Below, one piece after another: positions 55,110 to 63,990 of a DNA stretch of 64,000 nucleotides; position 1 is the stretch's first letter; the number at the start of each line of letters is the position of its first letter. This stretch comes from Marinifilaceae bacterium (GTDB lineage Bacteria > Bacteroidota > Bacteroidia > Bacteroidales > Marinifilaceae), in assembly GCA_016936255.1 (NCBI GenBank), contig JAFGYE010000056.1, forward strand, positions 117,949-181,948, read 5' to 3'. Position numbers and translations under genes: made by a program. The notes beneath the pieces are model-generated. The model had not been told where the DNA came from. It searched no databases and saw nothing but the letters and a program-made list of their open reading frames with translations.

Positions 55110-56642
55110 CTATTTTAATTGTATCAAAACAACTGACTTAGCAGGCAAATCAATGCTAAGTTTTCCATTTTTTGGTTTTTTTACCTCAAACGAATTAATC
55201 TTCACTATTTCATCTTTGCCAAAATCATTACAATCATTCATATTTTTGCTCGTAATAATCTGTCCGGCTGCACTTTTAAATTCTTGTCCGGCCAGTGTCA
55301 GATCGATACTTTCCTTCTTGTTTGGATTTAAATTACAAAAAGTAACAGACACAACACCATCTTTAGTTGAAGCCGATGCATTTACTGCAGGAATTGACTT
55401 CCCGTTAAACTCGTAGTTTTCACATTTCAAATCTGTAGGAATCAAAGTAGCATCCTGATGCACACTGTACATTTTAAACACATAATAAGTAGGCGTTAAT
55501 ACCATTTCATCCTCTTTGGTTAAAATAACCGATTGCAGCACATTAACCGCTTGTGCGATATTAGCCATAGCAACACGATCGGCATTATTATTAAAAAGAT
55601 TCAGATTAATTCCGGCAACCAATGCATCACGAAGTGTATTTTGCTGATACAAAAATCCTGGATTTGTACCAGGTTCAACATTAAACCAGTTTCCCCACTC
55701 ATCTACAATCAATCCAATTTTTTTCTCAGGATCGTATTTGTCCATTATTTTTGAATGTTCCTGAATCAGAGTTTCCATATTCAGGGTATTTTTTAAATCA
55801 GCGAACCAACCGCTTTCGTCAAAATCAGTAGCTGATCCTTTATCTTCCCAGCTTGTTGTAAATGTATAACTATGAAGCGAAACACCTTGAACCAAATGGC
55901 GGTGGCGGGTTGTTTTCTTCATCAATACATCCATCCAATTGTAATCATCAACATTAGGACCACCGGCAATGCGGTACAAATCACCACCACAATACGAAGC
56001 AAATCGATTGTACAAATCAGCATAGTACTCCGGGGTCATGTTACCACCACAGCCCCAGTTTTCGTTTCCAATTCCCCAGTACTTAACATCCCAAGGCTCT
56101 TCCTGTCCGTTTTTCTTCCTTAAATCAGTCATCGGACTCCTATTTTTTGAGGTAACATATTCAACCCATTCCGAGGCTTCCTGAACTGTACCCGATCCCA
56201 CATTTAAATTGATATATGGCACTGCTTTAATCAATTTACAAAAATCAAGAAATTCATGAGTTCCGAAACTATTATCCTCAGTAACTCCTCCCCAATGGAT
56301 ATTTACCATAGAAGGCCTTTGCTGCTTAGGTCCTATGCCATCTTTCCAGTGATATGTGTCAGCAAAACAACCACCAGGCCAACGCAACAGGGGAATCTTC
56401 ATATCTAAAAGCGCACCAACAACATCCTCTCTAAATCCCTTTACATTTGGAATTTGAGAATCTTCTCCAACATAAATACCACCATAAATGCAGCGCCCCA
56501 AATGCTCAGCAAAATGCCCGTAGATTTCTTTGTTAATTTTTGTTTTTGCAAGATCGGTATGAACCGTCATTGTATTTTGCCCAATCGCACTAAAGCTGAT
56601 TAAGAAAAAAAGAAGAATTGAATAAATTGTGTGTTTTTTCAT
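55110..56642 (-). CDS. GH51 alpha-L-arabinofuranosidase, second copy
   Basis: The product is 510 residues with a signal peptide ([15 protein letters not shown]). GH51 motifs are [37 protein letters not shown], acid/base Glu near 191 in [13 protein letters not shown] and nucleophile Glu near 314 in [10 protein letters not shown]. It differs clearly from the plus-strand GH51 (WGNWF against YNIWY after the nucleophile), so the two are not a recent duplication and may differ in linkage preference, for example alpha-1,2/1,3 branches against the 1,5 backbone. It is transcribed alone and convergently with the arabinan operon. Its 5' gap to the kinase gene is 466 bp. Confidence 0.94.
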   Translation of the reverse strand: MKKHTIYSILLFFLISFSAIGQNTMTVHTDLAKTKINKEIYGHFAEHLGRCIYGGIYVGEDSQIPNVKGFREDVVGALLDMKIPLLRWPGGCFADTYHWKDGIGPKQQRPSMVNIHWGGVTEDNSFGTHEFLDFCKLIKAVPYINLNVGSGTVQEASEWVEYVTSKNRSPMTDLRKKNGQEEPWDVKYWGIGNENWGCGGNMTPEYYADLYNRFASYCGGDLYRIAGGPNVDDYNWMDVLMKKTTRHRHLVQGVSLHSYTFTTSWEDKGSATDFDESGWFADLKNTLNMETLIQEHSKIMDKYDPEKKIGLIVDEWGNWFNVEPGTNPGFLYQQNTLRDALVAGINLNLFNNNADRVAMANIAQAVNVLQSVILTKEDEMVLTPTYYVFKMYSVHQDATLIPTDLKCENYEFNGKSIPAVNASASTKDGVVSVTFCNLNPNKKESIDLTLAGQEFKSAAGQIITSKNMNDCNDFGKDEIVKINSFEVKKPKNGKLSIDLPAKSVVLIQLK

Positions 56643-57108
56643 CCGAAAAATATTTAATTAGATATTGGTTTACAACTTTTTAAAAAAAATATAAAATACT
56701 GTGAATTAGATAATTTAACTAACATTTACGTCATTTACCAACTCATTTTCATTAGTCATAAAATGCACATAAATATAATAAAAGTATTTTAGACTTTTTA
56801 ATTGAAAGCTGTAAAAAAAAATATTTCCACTATTAATAACGTAGCTTACCAACACTTGAGAAAAAAAACGCCTGCTCTGATTGCCTCCCTGTTATTTCTT
56901 CCTGCCAATAAAAAACACCTGAATTACCGGATTATATTAAACCGGCGCAACATCACTCTTCTCCCCAAATATAGACTACAATCTAACAGAAACAATAAAA
57001 AACAACACACCCAATTGCAATAGTTTTTTATTAACACCTTTAGTATCTCTATAAAAATGAATATATTAGATATGTAAAAATTACAATCACAACACGAAAC
57101 AAATTAAT
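56643..57108. other. 466-bp divergent intergenic region
   Basis: AT-rich spacer between the divergent GH51 and sensor kinase genes, presumably containing both promoters. I see no conserved gene, RNA fold or clear TAnnTTTG box. A lysine-rich open frame inside it (56802-57023) has no coding character. Confidence 0.5.
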
Positions 57109-59505
57109 ATGAACGATATTTTTAGATACACTACTCCAATTACGTATTGGTTATTAGTGCTAATTTGGTCTTACATCCTTGTATTTTACGCTAAAAAAAT
57201 AAGAACGATTGATCAATCTGATAAATTATTAAAATTACTTCTTATTGTTTTGTCGATTGATGCTTTTCGAACTCTTTTCGAAAGCATTTATTTTGGTGCC
57301 TGGTATACATCTCTTTCCGAACTTCTTCCCATTGAGATTTTCAATTTTTTAGCTCAACCCAAAGTTGTGTTTATACCCAAATTTTTGAATCTTATAACAG
57401 CCGTTTTAATTTTTATCATTCTAATTAAAAAATGGTTGTCGGCAGAAATAAAAACAAAGCAGAAGAGCAAAGATTTAATTGCAGAACAATCGGAAGAATT
57501 AACCGAAAAATACCAGGAACTTTTACTGGCTAAGGAAAAAGCCATACAAAGTGAAAAGTTTACACAAATGCTTTTTAATGAGTCTCCAATAGGCTTGGTT
57601 TTAGCAAAACTTACCGGCGAATTGGTAGAAGTTAATGAAGCATATGCAAATATCATAGGCTACACTATTGAAGAAACTTTGCAATTAACCTATTGGGATA
57701 TTACTCCTGAAAAATATGCCAATCAAGAAAAACTTCAATTGGATTCGCTAAACAAAACCAGAGAATATGGCCCCTACGAAAAAGAATACATTCATAAATC
57801 CGGAAAATTAATTCCCATTCGATTGCAGGGGAAAATGATTAAAAAAGACGATCAGGAACTTATATGGTCGAGTGTTGAAGATATTACCGATAAGAAAATT
57901 GCAGAAACCCTTCTTCAGGAACAAAATGAAGAATATCTGGTTTTGAATGAAGAATATCAAGCCCAAAATGAAGAATTATTATCAGCTATAGAAACAGCTG
58001 AAAAAAGTGAAACACGGTTTAAAGCTCTCCATAATGCTTCCTTTGGGGGAATTGCCATACACGACAAGGGAATAATTTTAGACTGCAATCAGGGACTTGC
58101 TGCCATAACCGGCTACTCTACTGAAGAGCTAATTGGAATGAATGGATTGTTGCTGATCGCTGAGCAGGAACGTGAGCATGTTATGGAAAATATATTAAGC
58201 GAATACGAAAACCCGTATTATAGCGTTGGCTTGCGGAAAAATGAAGATGAATATCCGATAAGATTAGAAGCCCGCCAAATTCCATATGGGGGAGAAAATG
58301 TTCGGGTTGTAGAATTTAGGGACATTACAGATCATAAAAAAACCGAACAAGAACTTAATGCTGCAAAAGAAAAAGCAGAAGAAAGCAATCGGTTAAAAAC
58401 AGAATTCATCAATAATATGTCGCATGAAATCCGAACACCAATGAATGGGATTCTCGGATTTTCAGATTTATTAAATGAGCGGAACATTACAGATAAAAAA
58501 CGAAAACATTACATCCAAATAATTCAAAACAGCGGAAATCAGTTAATGCACATTATCGATGATATTCTTGAAATATCAGAACTGGGGACAAAACAAATTA
58601 AACCGCAGATCGAGGAAGTTTGTTTGAATGATCTGCTATTAGATCTGTTTGCCATATATGATATAAAAGCAAAACAAAATCAAACTCCTCTGTATCTTCA
58701 AAAGGGACTTTCGGATGACGAAAGCACTCTGCTTTCTGATCCTTACAAACTGAATAAGATTATCAGCAATTTGCTGGATAATGCATTAAAATTCACACAC
58801 AACGGATTGATTGAAATGGGATACACCCTTCAGAACAATAACATTATAATGTATGTGAAAGACACCGGCATTGGAATTCATTTCGAAAAACAAGAACTCA
58901 TTTTTGAGCGTTTCTCGCAGGAAGAAAAAGAATTATCTCAAACCGTTGGTGGTTTAGGCCTTGGTTTATCAATTGCAAAAGAAAACGCGGAACTGATAAA
59001 TGGTAAAATCACCCTGGAATCGGAAAAAGGAAAAGGATCAACATTTTATCTGAGCATTCCTTATCTGACGACAAAACCAAAAAATGAAATAAATAGTAAT
59101 TCGAATGGTCAAAACTCAAATTTAAACGAAGCAAAACGTCATACTATTTTGGTTGTGGAAGACGAAGAAGTAAATTTCATATTTTTGGAGATTCTCCTAT
59201 CAGAATTCGACAACAAATTAAAAATCATTCACGCAAAAAATGGAAAAGATGCAATTGACCTTTATCAAAAAAACGAAAACATCGATTTAATACTTATGGA
59301 CATGAAAATGCCTGTAATGAATGGTATTGATGCCACAATAGAAATCAGAAAATTTAATCAGTCCATTCCAATTATTGCACAAACAGCATATTCATCCAGG
59401 AAAGACAAGGATGAAGCCATTGCTGCAGGCTGTAACGATTTTATCTCGAAACCAATAAAAAAAGAAAAATTGCTTGCCATCACCAATAGCTATTTAATGC
59501 AATAA
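57109..59505 (+). CDS. PAS-domain hybrid histidine kinase with C-terminal receiver
   Basis: The product is 798 residues. Three N-terminal membrane segments (ITYWLLVLIWSYILVFYA, LLIVLSIDAFRTLF, ITAVLIFIILIKKWL) are followed by a coiled coil and two PAS domains at about 145-260 and 300-415. HisKA has NNMSHEIRTPMNGILGFS (His near 438), the ATPase domain NLLDNALKFTHNG and GGLGLGLSIAKENA, and the receiver LILMDMKMPVMNG (Asp near 730). There is no DNA-binding domain, so the phosphate probably goes on to another protein. No response regulator gene is adjacent. It lacks the propeller sensor of the HTCS family and probably is not part of the PUL. A terminator follows at 59547. Confidence 0.93.
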   Translation: MNDIFRYTTPITYWLLVLIWSYILVFYAKKIRTIDQSDKLLKLLLIVLSIDAFRTLFESIYFGAWYTSLSELLPIEIFNFLAQPKVVFIPKFLNLITAVLIFIILIKKWLSAEIKTKQKSKDLIAEQSEELTEKYQELLLAKEKAIQSEKFTQMLFNESPIGLVLAKLTGELVEVNEAYANIIGYTIEETLQLTYWDITPEKYANQEKLQLDSLNKTREYGPYEKEYIHKSGKLIPIRLQGKMIKKDDQELIWSSVEDITDKKIAETLLQEQNEEYLVLNEEYQAQNEELLSAIETAEKSETRFKALHNASFGGIAIHDKGIILDCNQGLAAITGYSTEELIGMNGLLLIAEQEREHVMENILSEYENPYYSVGLRKNEDEYPIRLEARQIPYGGENVRVVEFRDITDHKKTEQELNAAKEKAEESNRLKTEFINNMSHEIRTPMNGILGFSDLLNERNITDKKRKHYIQIIQNSGNQLMHIIDDILEISELGTKQIKPQIEEVCLNDLLLDLFAIYDIKAKQNQTPLYLQKGLSDDESTLLSDPYKLNKIISNLLDNALKFTHNGLIEMGYTLQNNNIIMYVKDTGIGIHFEKQELIFERFSQEEKELSQTVGGLGLGLSIAKENAELINGKITLESEKGKGSTFYLSIPYLTTKPKNEINSNSNGQNSNLNEAKRHTILVVEDEEVNFIFLEILLSEFDNKLKIIHAKNGKDAIDLYQKNENIDLILMDMKMPVMNGIDATIEIRKFNQSIPIIAQTAYSSRKDKDEAIAAGCNDFISKPIKKEKLLAITNSYLMQ

Positions 59506-59546
59506 AGGCGATTGCCCAACGAATACAAAATGTAATTTAAAGATAC

Positions 59547-59571
59547 AAAAGGACGCCTACTGCGTCCTTTT
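59547..59571 (+). terminator. terminator of the sensor kinase gene
   Basis: Ten-base arms AAAAGGACGC (59547-59556) and GCGTCCTTTT (59562-59571) surround a 5-nt loop. The T run forms the end of the stem. Confidence 0.85.
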
Positions 59572-59645
59572 GATATATATTCAGTACTGATGTTCTTGCG
59601 GTCCTTAATTCCTCCGAAAAAAAACTTTCAAGATTGACTGCCTTT

Positions 59646-59667
59646 AAGCCCCAGCGGGCTTTTTTTT
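59646..59667 (+). terminator. second terminator-like hairpin
   Basis: AAGCCC (59646-59651) and GGGCTT (59656-59661) enclose CAGC and are followed by a T run to 59667. It lies 75 bp beyond the previous terminator with no gene between them, so it may end a short untranslated RNA or be a back-up. Confidence 0.5.
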
Positions 59668-60075
59668 CATTTCCCCTTCCTTTATCATAAATCTTACATT
59701 TTAAAAAGCCAAGAACATTTAACAGGATATATTCCCATTCATTTTACTTAGTTTCAAAACCGTTTTTGGAGTTTATTTTCGGAACAAAAATGTGAACCAT
59801 TGGCAGGTCATCAACCGGACAACTTTAACGAGACAACTGAAAGAGAAAGCCAATGGAACCTTTTCCATACAAAACTAACTGTTTAATTATGAATCATCAA
59901 AGCTCTTTTTTTTCTTAGAGCAAGTGAAATTACCTACCGAACCTGTTAATGAAGTAATTGCCAAAGCTTAAAAATTGGCTGTTGAGACAATAAAAAACAT
60001 CGTAGTGCTCGAACAACCGGGCTGAGAAAATATTGATCATTGTGAAGTTATTGATCAAATTATATTTAAAGAGAG
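59668..60075. other. gene-poor stretch with possible decayed coding sequence
   Basis: No intact gene is present. In one plus-strand frame about 59928-60070 reads as plausible protein broken by stops: LEQVKLPTEPVNEVIAKA, stop, KLAVETIKNIVVLEQPG, stop, ENIDHCEVIDQIIFKE. It may be a pseudogene fragment. I cannot assign a family. Confidence 0.3.
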
Positions 60076-60111
60076 AACTCCCCACCGACTTGAATGCAGC
60101 GAGGGGGAGTT
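60076..60111. terminator. hairpin between the gene-poor stretch and the DUF4412-like gene
   Basis: Arms AACTCCCC (60076-60083) and GGGGAGTT (60104-60111) with a 20-nt loop. TTTAATTATT follows on the plus strand; the minus side has CTCTCTTTAAA. It may end the minus-strand gene at 60136. Confidence 0.5.
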
Positions 60112-60135
60112 TTAATTATTAGTTTAAAAAGACAT

Positions 60136-61065
60136 TCAATCAGCATTCATTCCTTGAATTCCTTGCTGCATTTGGGTCATCATTTCTTTAAAAGAACTTC
60201 TCCCGAACCCAACAGCCTCGGCAGGTAAAATAAATTTTTCGGCAGGAGGAGTGGTTTTAGTCATCCGGGTAATTGCCTGCACCTCCATTTTAGCTCCTTC
60301 CATGGCATCGAGCTGAAAGGTTCGTACCTCAACGGGTATTTTCCCGGCAACCAGCTCCCATTCGTCCTGCTCCTGCTCATCCATCGAAGGAAAAATTTCA
60401 GCTAATTTCTCAGACATGCTTTTTGCTTTTTTAGCCAAACCCATACTATCGTCCGAGGCCCAGATTACCATTAGCTCCCGATCGTCTTCCAATAAATATT
60501 CACTGCACCTTTGTCCGTACTTAATCATCTCCCGGCCGGTTGCTGTAATTTGTTTGGTGGTTTTTAGCCGTCCCTTTTCAGTTTTCATTGTCATTTTCGC
60601 CTGTTCCTGCATTTCGGGTGGCAGCTGAGACATCATTTTTTGCATTGCTGCATCGGCATCTTTCTGAATGTCTGCCATGTCTCCATTCGACATCTCGTAT
60701 ATCTTTTTCTGCGACCAAAGAATGTAGTAAATAATACCCTTGTCATGGTTTACTATCACGGTGGTTTTTCCTTCCTCCTGTGAGGAAGATTCCACCGCAA
60801 AATTATCGCCGTCGATATAAATTGTCGATGCAATCGTCTCAATATCCCCATATTCTCTCTGAGCAGCATCTTTTAATTTACGGTCAGAAAGCTGAAGAAA
60901 AAAACGGGCCTCATCGGCAACATCATCAAACTCCATATCCGCCGGAACCAATTCGTAGTTAATGGGGATCTCATATTCTATCTGTTCGATAATGTACTGC
61001 GCCTTCAATTTAATGCTAAACACGCACACCAAACCCATCAGTAAAATCATTTTCAACTTACTCAT
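60136..61065 (-). CDS. exported DUF4412-like protein of unknown function
   Basis: I chose the ATG at 61065 (MSKLKMILLMGLVCVFSIKLKAQ) because it opens a signal peptide and has AAAGGAGGT just upstream; the open frame reaches 61143. The product is 309 residues. The central part (TIYIDGDNFAVESSSQEE, TTVIVNHDKGIIYYILWSQKKIYEM) resembles DUF4412 proteins, beta-rich exported proteins whose role I do not know. A Met/Gln-rich stretch (MQKMMSQLPPEMQEQAKMTM) and the C-terminus (FKEMMTQMQQGIQGM) are low in complexity. It is probably periplasmic. It is transcribed alone, divergent from the Hsp20 gene. Confidence 0.7.
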   Translation of the reverse strand: MSKLKMILLMGLVCVFSIKLKAQYIIEQIEYEIPINYELVPADMEFDDVADEARFFLQLSDRKLKDAAQREYGDIETIASTIYIDGDNFAVESSSQEEGKTTVIVNHDKGIIYYILWSQKKIYEMSNGDMADIQKDADAAMQKMMSQLPPEMQEQAKMTMKTEKGRLKTTKQITATGREMIKYGQRCSEYLLEDDRELMVIWASDDSMGLAKKAKSMSEKLAEIFPSMDEQEQDEWELVAGKIPVEVRTFQLDAMEGAKMEVQAITRMTKTTPPAEKFILPAEAVGFGRSSFKEMMTQMQQGIQGMNAD

Positions 61066-61070
61066 ACCAA

Positions 61071-61078
61071 CCTCCTTT
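61071..61078 (-). promoter_or_regulatory. strong Shine-Dalgarno site of the DUF4412-like gene
   Basis: AAAGGAGG on the minus strand, 5-6 nt from the ATG at 61065. Such a site is rare among the other genes here and decides the start. Confidence 0.75.
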
Positions 61079-61311
61079 GTATTAATTTTACAATACTTTT
61101 TTTTCCTGATGAAGGATAAAACAGATTCTGAAATCCTTCTCATCAGACCTATAAAATTAATTCTTATTCACTGGCAAAACAAAAAAATAAGTTGGTCAAA
61201 AAACTGATTTATAACAAACTAAAAGTAAGATTTACGGCACTCATAAAAAATGATGTTGCTTATGTTCGGCGACCTTTTACCTGCAGATGTTACAAAGCCT
61301 ATTTCTCTTAA

Positions 61312-61373
61312 GTCAATCTGACATTTATACCGGATCTCAAACGTCAATCTGACATTTTCACCGAATCGAAAAC
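61312..61373. repeat. two tandem 31-bp imperfect direct repeats
   Basis: Copies at 61312-61342 and 61343-61373 agree at 26 of 31 positions. Both begin GTCAATCTGACATTT and contain the near-palindrome GTCAnnnTGAC. TGACATTTT in the second copy has its inverse AAAATGTCA at 61377-61385. It could be an operator array or an IS end remnant. It lies about 225 bp before the Hsp20 start. Confidence 0.7.
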
Positions 61374-61585
61374 GACAAAATGTCAAGCAAAAAAGCTTTA
61401 AAACAGCAGGAAATCCCATCAAAATAAATACACTCCAAACATCTAGTTTTCTTACCTTTACAAAACTGACACACTCTTTACCTTTCCTATTTTGGCATCT
61501 GTTTTGATCGCATTGTATTGAATCGCGGTTCGAATACTTTTACAAGTATGTACTATTTATTTTATGATTTGGTAACTGTAAAATT

Positions 61586-61591
61586 AGGAGG
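61586..61591 (+). promoter_or_regulatory. Shine-Dalgarno site of the Hsp20 gene
   Basis: AGGAGG with 7 nt to the ATG at 61599. It supports this start over the longer open frame from 61518. Confidence 0.75.
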
Positions 61592-61598
61592 ATTTATC

Positions 61599-62042
61599 AT
61601 GACACTAGTAAAAAGAAATTCAGACAGTTTCTTTCCATCTTTATTCGACAATTTCTTCTCCAGAGACTGGATGGATTGGAACAATTCGAACTTTTCGGAC
61701 ACCAACACTACATTGCCTGCAGTAAATGTTCGCGAAAACGATAATGAATACATTATTGAAGTGGCGGCTCCAGGAATGAAAAAGAATGATTTCAATGTAA
61801 GTGTAGACAACAATCAGCTTAATATTTCTTCGGAACGAAAAGAAGAAAAGGAAAGCAAGGATGAAAAATTCTCACGAAGAGAGTTTTGTTATCAGTCGTT
61901 TCACAGATCATTTCAATTACCTATTGATTTGGTTAACGGGGATAAAATTTCAGCCAAGTACAATGATGGAATTCTTAACATTCGTTTACCCAAAAAGGAA
62001 GAGGCAAAACCAAAACCTTCAAGAATGATTTCCATTACTTAA
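61599..62042 (+). CDS. Hsp20/alpha-crystallin small heat-shock protein
   Basis: The product is 147 residues from the SD-supported ATG (MTLVKRNSDSFFPSLFDNFFSRDW). The alpha-crystallin domain spans about 40-130: PAVNVRENDNEYIIEVAAPGMKKNDF, LNISSERKEEKES, YQSFHRSFQLP and YNDGILNIRLPKKE, the last carrying an A-x-x-x-G-x-L-like motif. It ends with a Met-Ile-Ser-Ile-Thr tail close to the IxI motif that mediates oligomer assembly. It is an ATP-independent holdase in the cytoplasm. The htrA gene follows after 118 bp in the same direction, suggesting a protein-quality-control cluster. The upstream tandem repeats may be involved in regulation. Confidence 0.95.
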   Translation: MTLVKRNSDSFFPSLFDNFFSRDWMDWNNSNFSDTNTTLPAVNVRENDNEYIIEVAAPGMKKNDFNVSVDNNQLNISSERKEEKESKDEKFSRREFCYQSFHRSFQLPIDLVNGDKISAKYNDGILNIRLPKKEEAKPKPSRMISIT

Positions 62043-62049
62043 TTAACAG

Positions 62050-62073
62050 ATGGGCAGGTTAACCCCTGCCCAT
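62050..62073 (+). terminator. hairpin between hsp20 and htrA
   Basis: Arms ATGGGCAGG (62050-62058) and CCTGCCCAT (62065-62073) form a 9-bp GC-rich stem. No T run follows directly; a weak ATTTTTAT comes 8 nt later. Termination is possible but not certain. Confidence 0.5.
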
Positions 62074-62160
62074 AAAAAACATTTTTATATCTGGCAAACA
62101 AATAATATTTCTTGAGAAAAATAATAAGCGAAAAATCGAATTTTATAAAAACAACTAAAA

Positions 62161-63672
62161 ATGAAAAAATTTAGCTTACTATTATTATCAGCTGCAATAG
62201 GAAGTGCACTTACAATAGGAAGCTTTTTGCTGTTGCCGGGAAATGAAAGAACATTTAAAATAGAACATGTTACCGACACTCCTGTTATTGGTGCAAATTA
62301 TACCGTAACTAAAGATGGTGTGCTTACCCCCTTGCAGTTCACCGATGTTTCAAAAAAGGTGATGGATGCGGTTGTTCACATTAAATCGACACGCATGCAA
62401 AATATGCAGCAATCAAAGGAAATCCCCTCTCCTTTCAGGGATTTTTTTGATGACGACAGACTCAAAGATTTTTTCGGTCCCTATTTTCATTTTAATCCAA
62501 GAGAACAGGAAAATACTCCGTGGGCACGAATCGGTGCTGGTTCAGGCGTAATTATCAATTCGGATGGTTATATTGTTACCAACAACCATATGGTTGAAGG
62601 AGCTGATGATATTGAGGTAAGTCTGCACGATAACAGAGTGTATAAAGCGAAAGTAATTGGTACGGATCCCACAACCGATTTGGCCTTAATTCAAATTAAA
62701 GAGAAAAATTTGGTTTACATTCCTTTTGTTGATTCCGATAAAATTGAAGTTGGCGAATGGGTGCTTGCCGTAGGAAATCCCTTTAATTTGAATTCGACCG
62801 TTACAGCCGGAATTGTGAGTGCCAAAGGCCGTAATATCAACATTCTGCAAGGTTCGAATGCCATCGAATCGTTCATCCAGACCGATGCGGCCATCAATCC
62901 CGGCAACAGTGGAGGTGCACTTGTCGACCTTAGAGGCGGCCTGGTTGGCATCAACACAGCTATTGCCAGCCCAACAGGAGCTTATTCGGGATATGGTTTT
63001 GCCATTCCTTCGAACATTGTTAGTAAGGTGGTTGAAGACCTTATGAGCTTTGGATTTGTGCAACGTGGTTATTTGGGCATTGTTATCAGAAATGTTGATG
63101 GCAATTTGGCAAAGGAAAAAGATTTAGACCTTAGCGAGGGTGTTTATGTTGACAGCCTTGCAAGTAACAGTGCAGCCGCCGATGCTGGCATCAAAAAAGG
63201 CGATGTTATTGTAAAAGTTGACAATGCCGGCGTGAAAACAACGGCAGAACTACTCGAAACAGTTGGACGACACCGTCCGGGCGACAAACTAAACCTTCAT
63301 ATCAACCGAAACGGAAAAGTAAAAAATTTTACCGTTACCCTAAGAAATGCAAAAGGAGAAGCAAATCTTAGCAAAAAAGAGACTGATCAGGTTTTGGTTC
63401 GATTGGGAATAGAACTGGAAGAACTTAGTGCAAAGGAGGCAAAAAAGCTCGATGTACCAGGAGGATTGCGCGTTCGTAAGATCAATTCGGGACTGATTCA
63501 GCGTCAAACCTCTCTCAAAGAAGGTTTTATTATTCTTCAGGTTGATGGCAAAAGCATTCGCAGCATCAATGAATTCGAGAACTACCTAAACCGTAAAGGT
63601 GGAGGAATCATGCTATCGGGCATTTATGAAAATTACCCCGGTAGGTACTACTATGCCTTTGGATTGGAGTAA
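62161..63672 (+). CDS. HtrA/Deg-family periplasmic serine protease
   Basis: The product is 503 residues with an N-terminal hydrophobic segment (LLLLSAAIGSALTIGSFLLL) that is either a signal or an anchor. The trypsin-like triad is His143 (TNNHMVEGADD), Asp173 (DPTTDLALIQI) and Ser250 (NPGNSGGALVD). PDZ1 spans about 295-390 (GYLGIVIRNVDG, AADAGIKKGDVIVKVDN) and PDZ2 about 405-500 (LRVRKINSG, GFIILQVDGKSIRS). It degrades misfolded envelope proteins. The linker between signal and protease domain has an FxDFF-rich stretch (FRDFFDDDRLKDFFGPYF), usual for Do-type proteases. The 71-residue open frame after it is probably translated in the same unit. Confidence 0.96.
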   Translation: MKKFSLLLLSAAIGSALTIGSFLLLPGNERTFKIEHVTDTPVIGANYTVTKDGVLTPLQFTDVSKKVMDAVVHIKSTRMQNMQQSKEIPSPFRDFFDDDRLKDFFGPYFHFNPREQENTPWARIGAGSGVIINSDGYIVTNNHMVEGADDIEVSLHDNRVYKAKVIGTDPTTDLALIQIKEKNLVYIPFVDSDKIEVGEWVLAVGNPFNLNSTVTAGIVSAKGRNINILQGSNAIESFIQTDAAINPGNSGGALVDLRGGLVGINTAIASPTGAYSGYGFAIPSNIVSKVVEDLMSFGFVQRGYLGIVIRNVDGNLAKEKDLDLSEGVYVDSLASNSAAADAGIKKGDVIVKVDNAGVKTTAELLETVGRHRPGDKLNLHINRNGKVKNFTVTLRNAKGEANLSKKETDQVLVRLGIELEELSAKEAKKLDVPGGLRVRKINSGLIQRQTSLKEGFIILQVDGKSIRSINEFENYLNRKGGGIMLSGIYENYPGRYYYAFGLE

Positions 63673-63705
63673 ATTCCAAAACTTAAGCAATGGAATAATA
63701 TTAAA

Positions 63706-63921
63706 ATGTTTTCAGCTATGTTAGAACATCAAAAATTTGTTTTACAATCGGTTTCAGATCAGGAACATTTATTTCGAAAGGAGCTTCTGAAATCATTTGA
63801 ATGGTTAAACGAAAAGGAATTGTATGAGTTGTTTAATTGGTTAAAAAGTAATTCCTATTTTTCTCACAAAGATTGTGTTAATCAGGCTTTTAGTCATTTT
63901 TTAATCAAAGAAGGGGCTTAA
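63706..63921 (+). CDS. small hypothetical protein after htrA
   Basis: The product is 71 residues, or 67 if it starts at the second Met (63718). It begins 33 bp after htrA and ends 27 bp before a strong terminator. The composition (LFRKELLKSFEWLNEKELYELFNWLKSN) is helical and amphipathic with no signal or membrane segment. I recognise no family. The position and following terminator support a real gene. Confidence 0.65.
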   Translation: MFSAMLEHQKFVLQSVSDQEHLFRKELLKSFEWLNEKELYELFNWLKSNSYFSHKDCVNQAFSHFLIKEGA

Positions 63922-63948
63922 GGACAATACGAAACTTGTAAAAAGCAA

Positions 63949-63990
63949 AGATAAAGAGGCTGCATTGTGTTAGGTGCAGCCTCTTTATCT
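63949..63990 (+). terminator. terminator closing the htrA unit
   Basis: Sixteen-base perfect arms (63949-63964 and 63975-63990) with a 10-nt loop. The stem contains GAGGCTGCA and A/T-rich outer pairs; it works in either direction. Confidence 0.9.

Noticed and set aside
56802..57023. Lysine-rich 73-residue open frame between GH51 and the sensor kinase
   Set aside because: Low-complexity AT-rich composition, no start signal and no recognisable domain.
61219..61422. 67-residue minus-strand open frame across the tandem repeats
   Set aside because: It reads through the repeat DNA and has no coding character; the repeat is better treated as non-coding.
61518..61598. Longer start for Hsp20
   Set aside because: The AGGAGG site at 61586 directs translation to 61599, and the extra 27 residues are unlike Hsp20.
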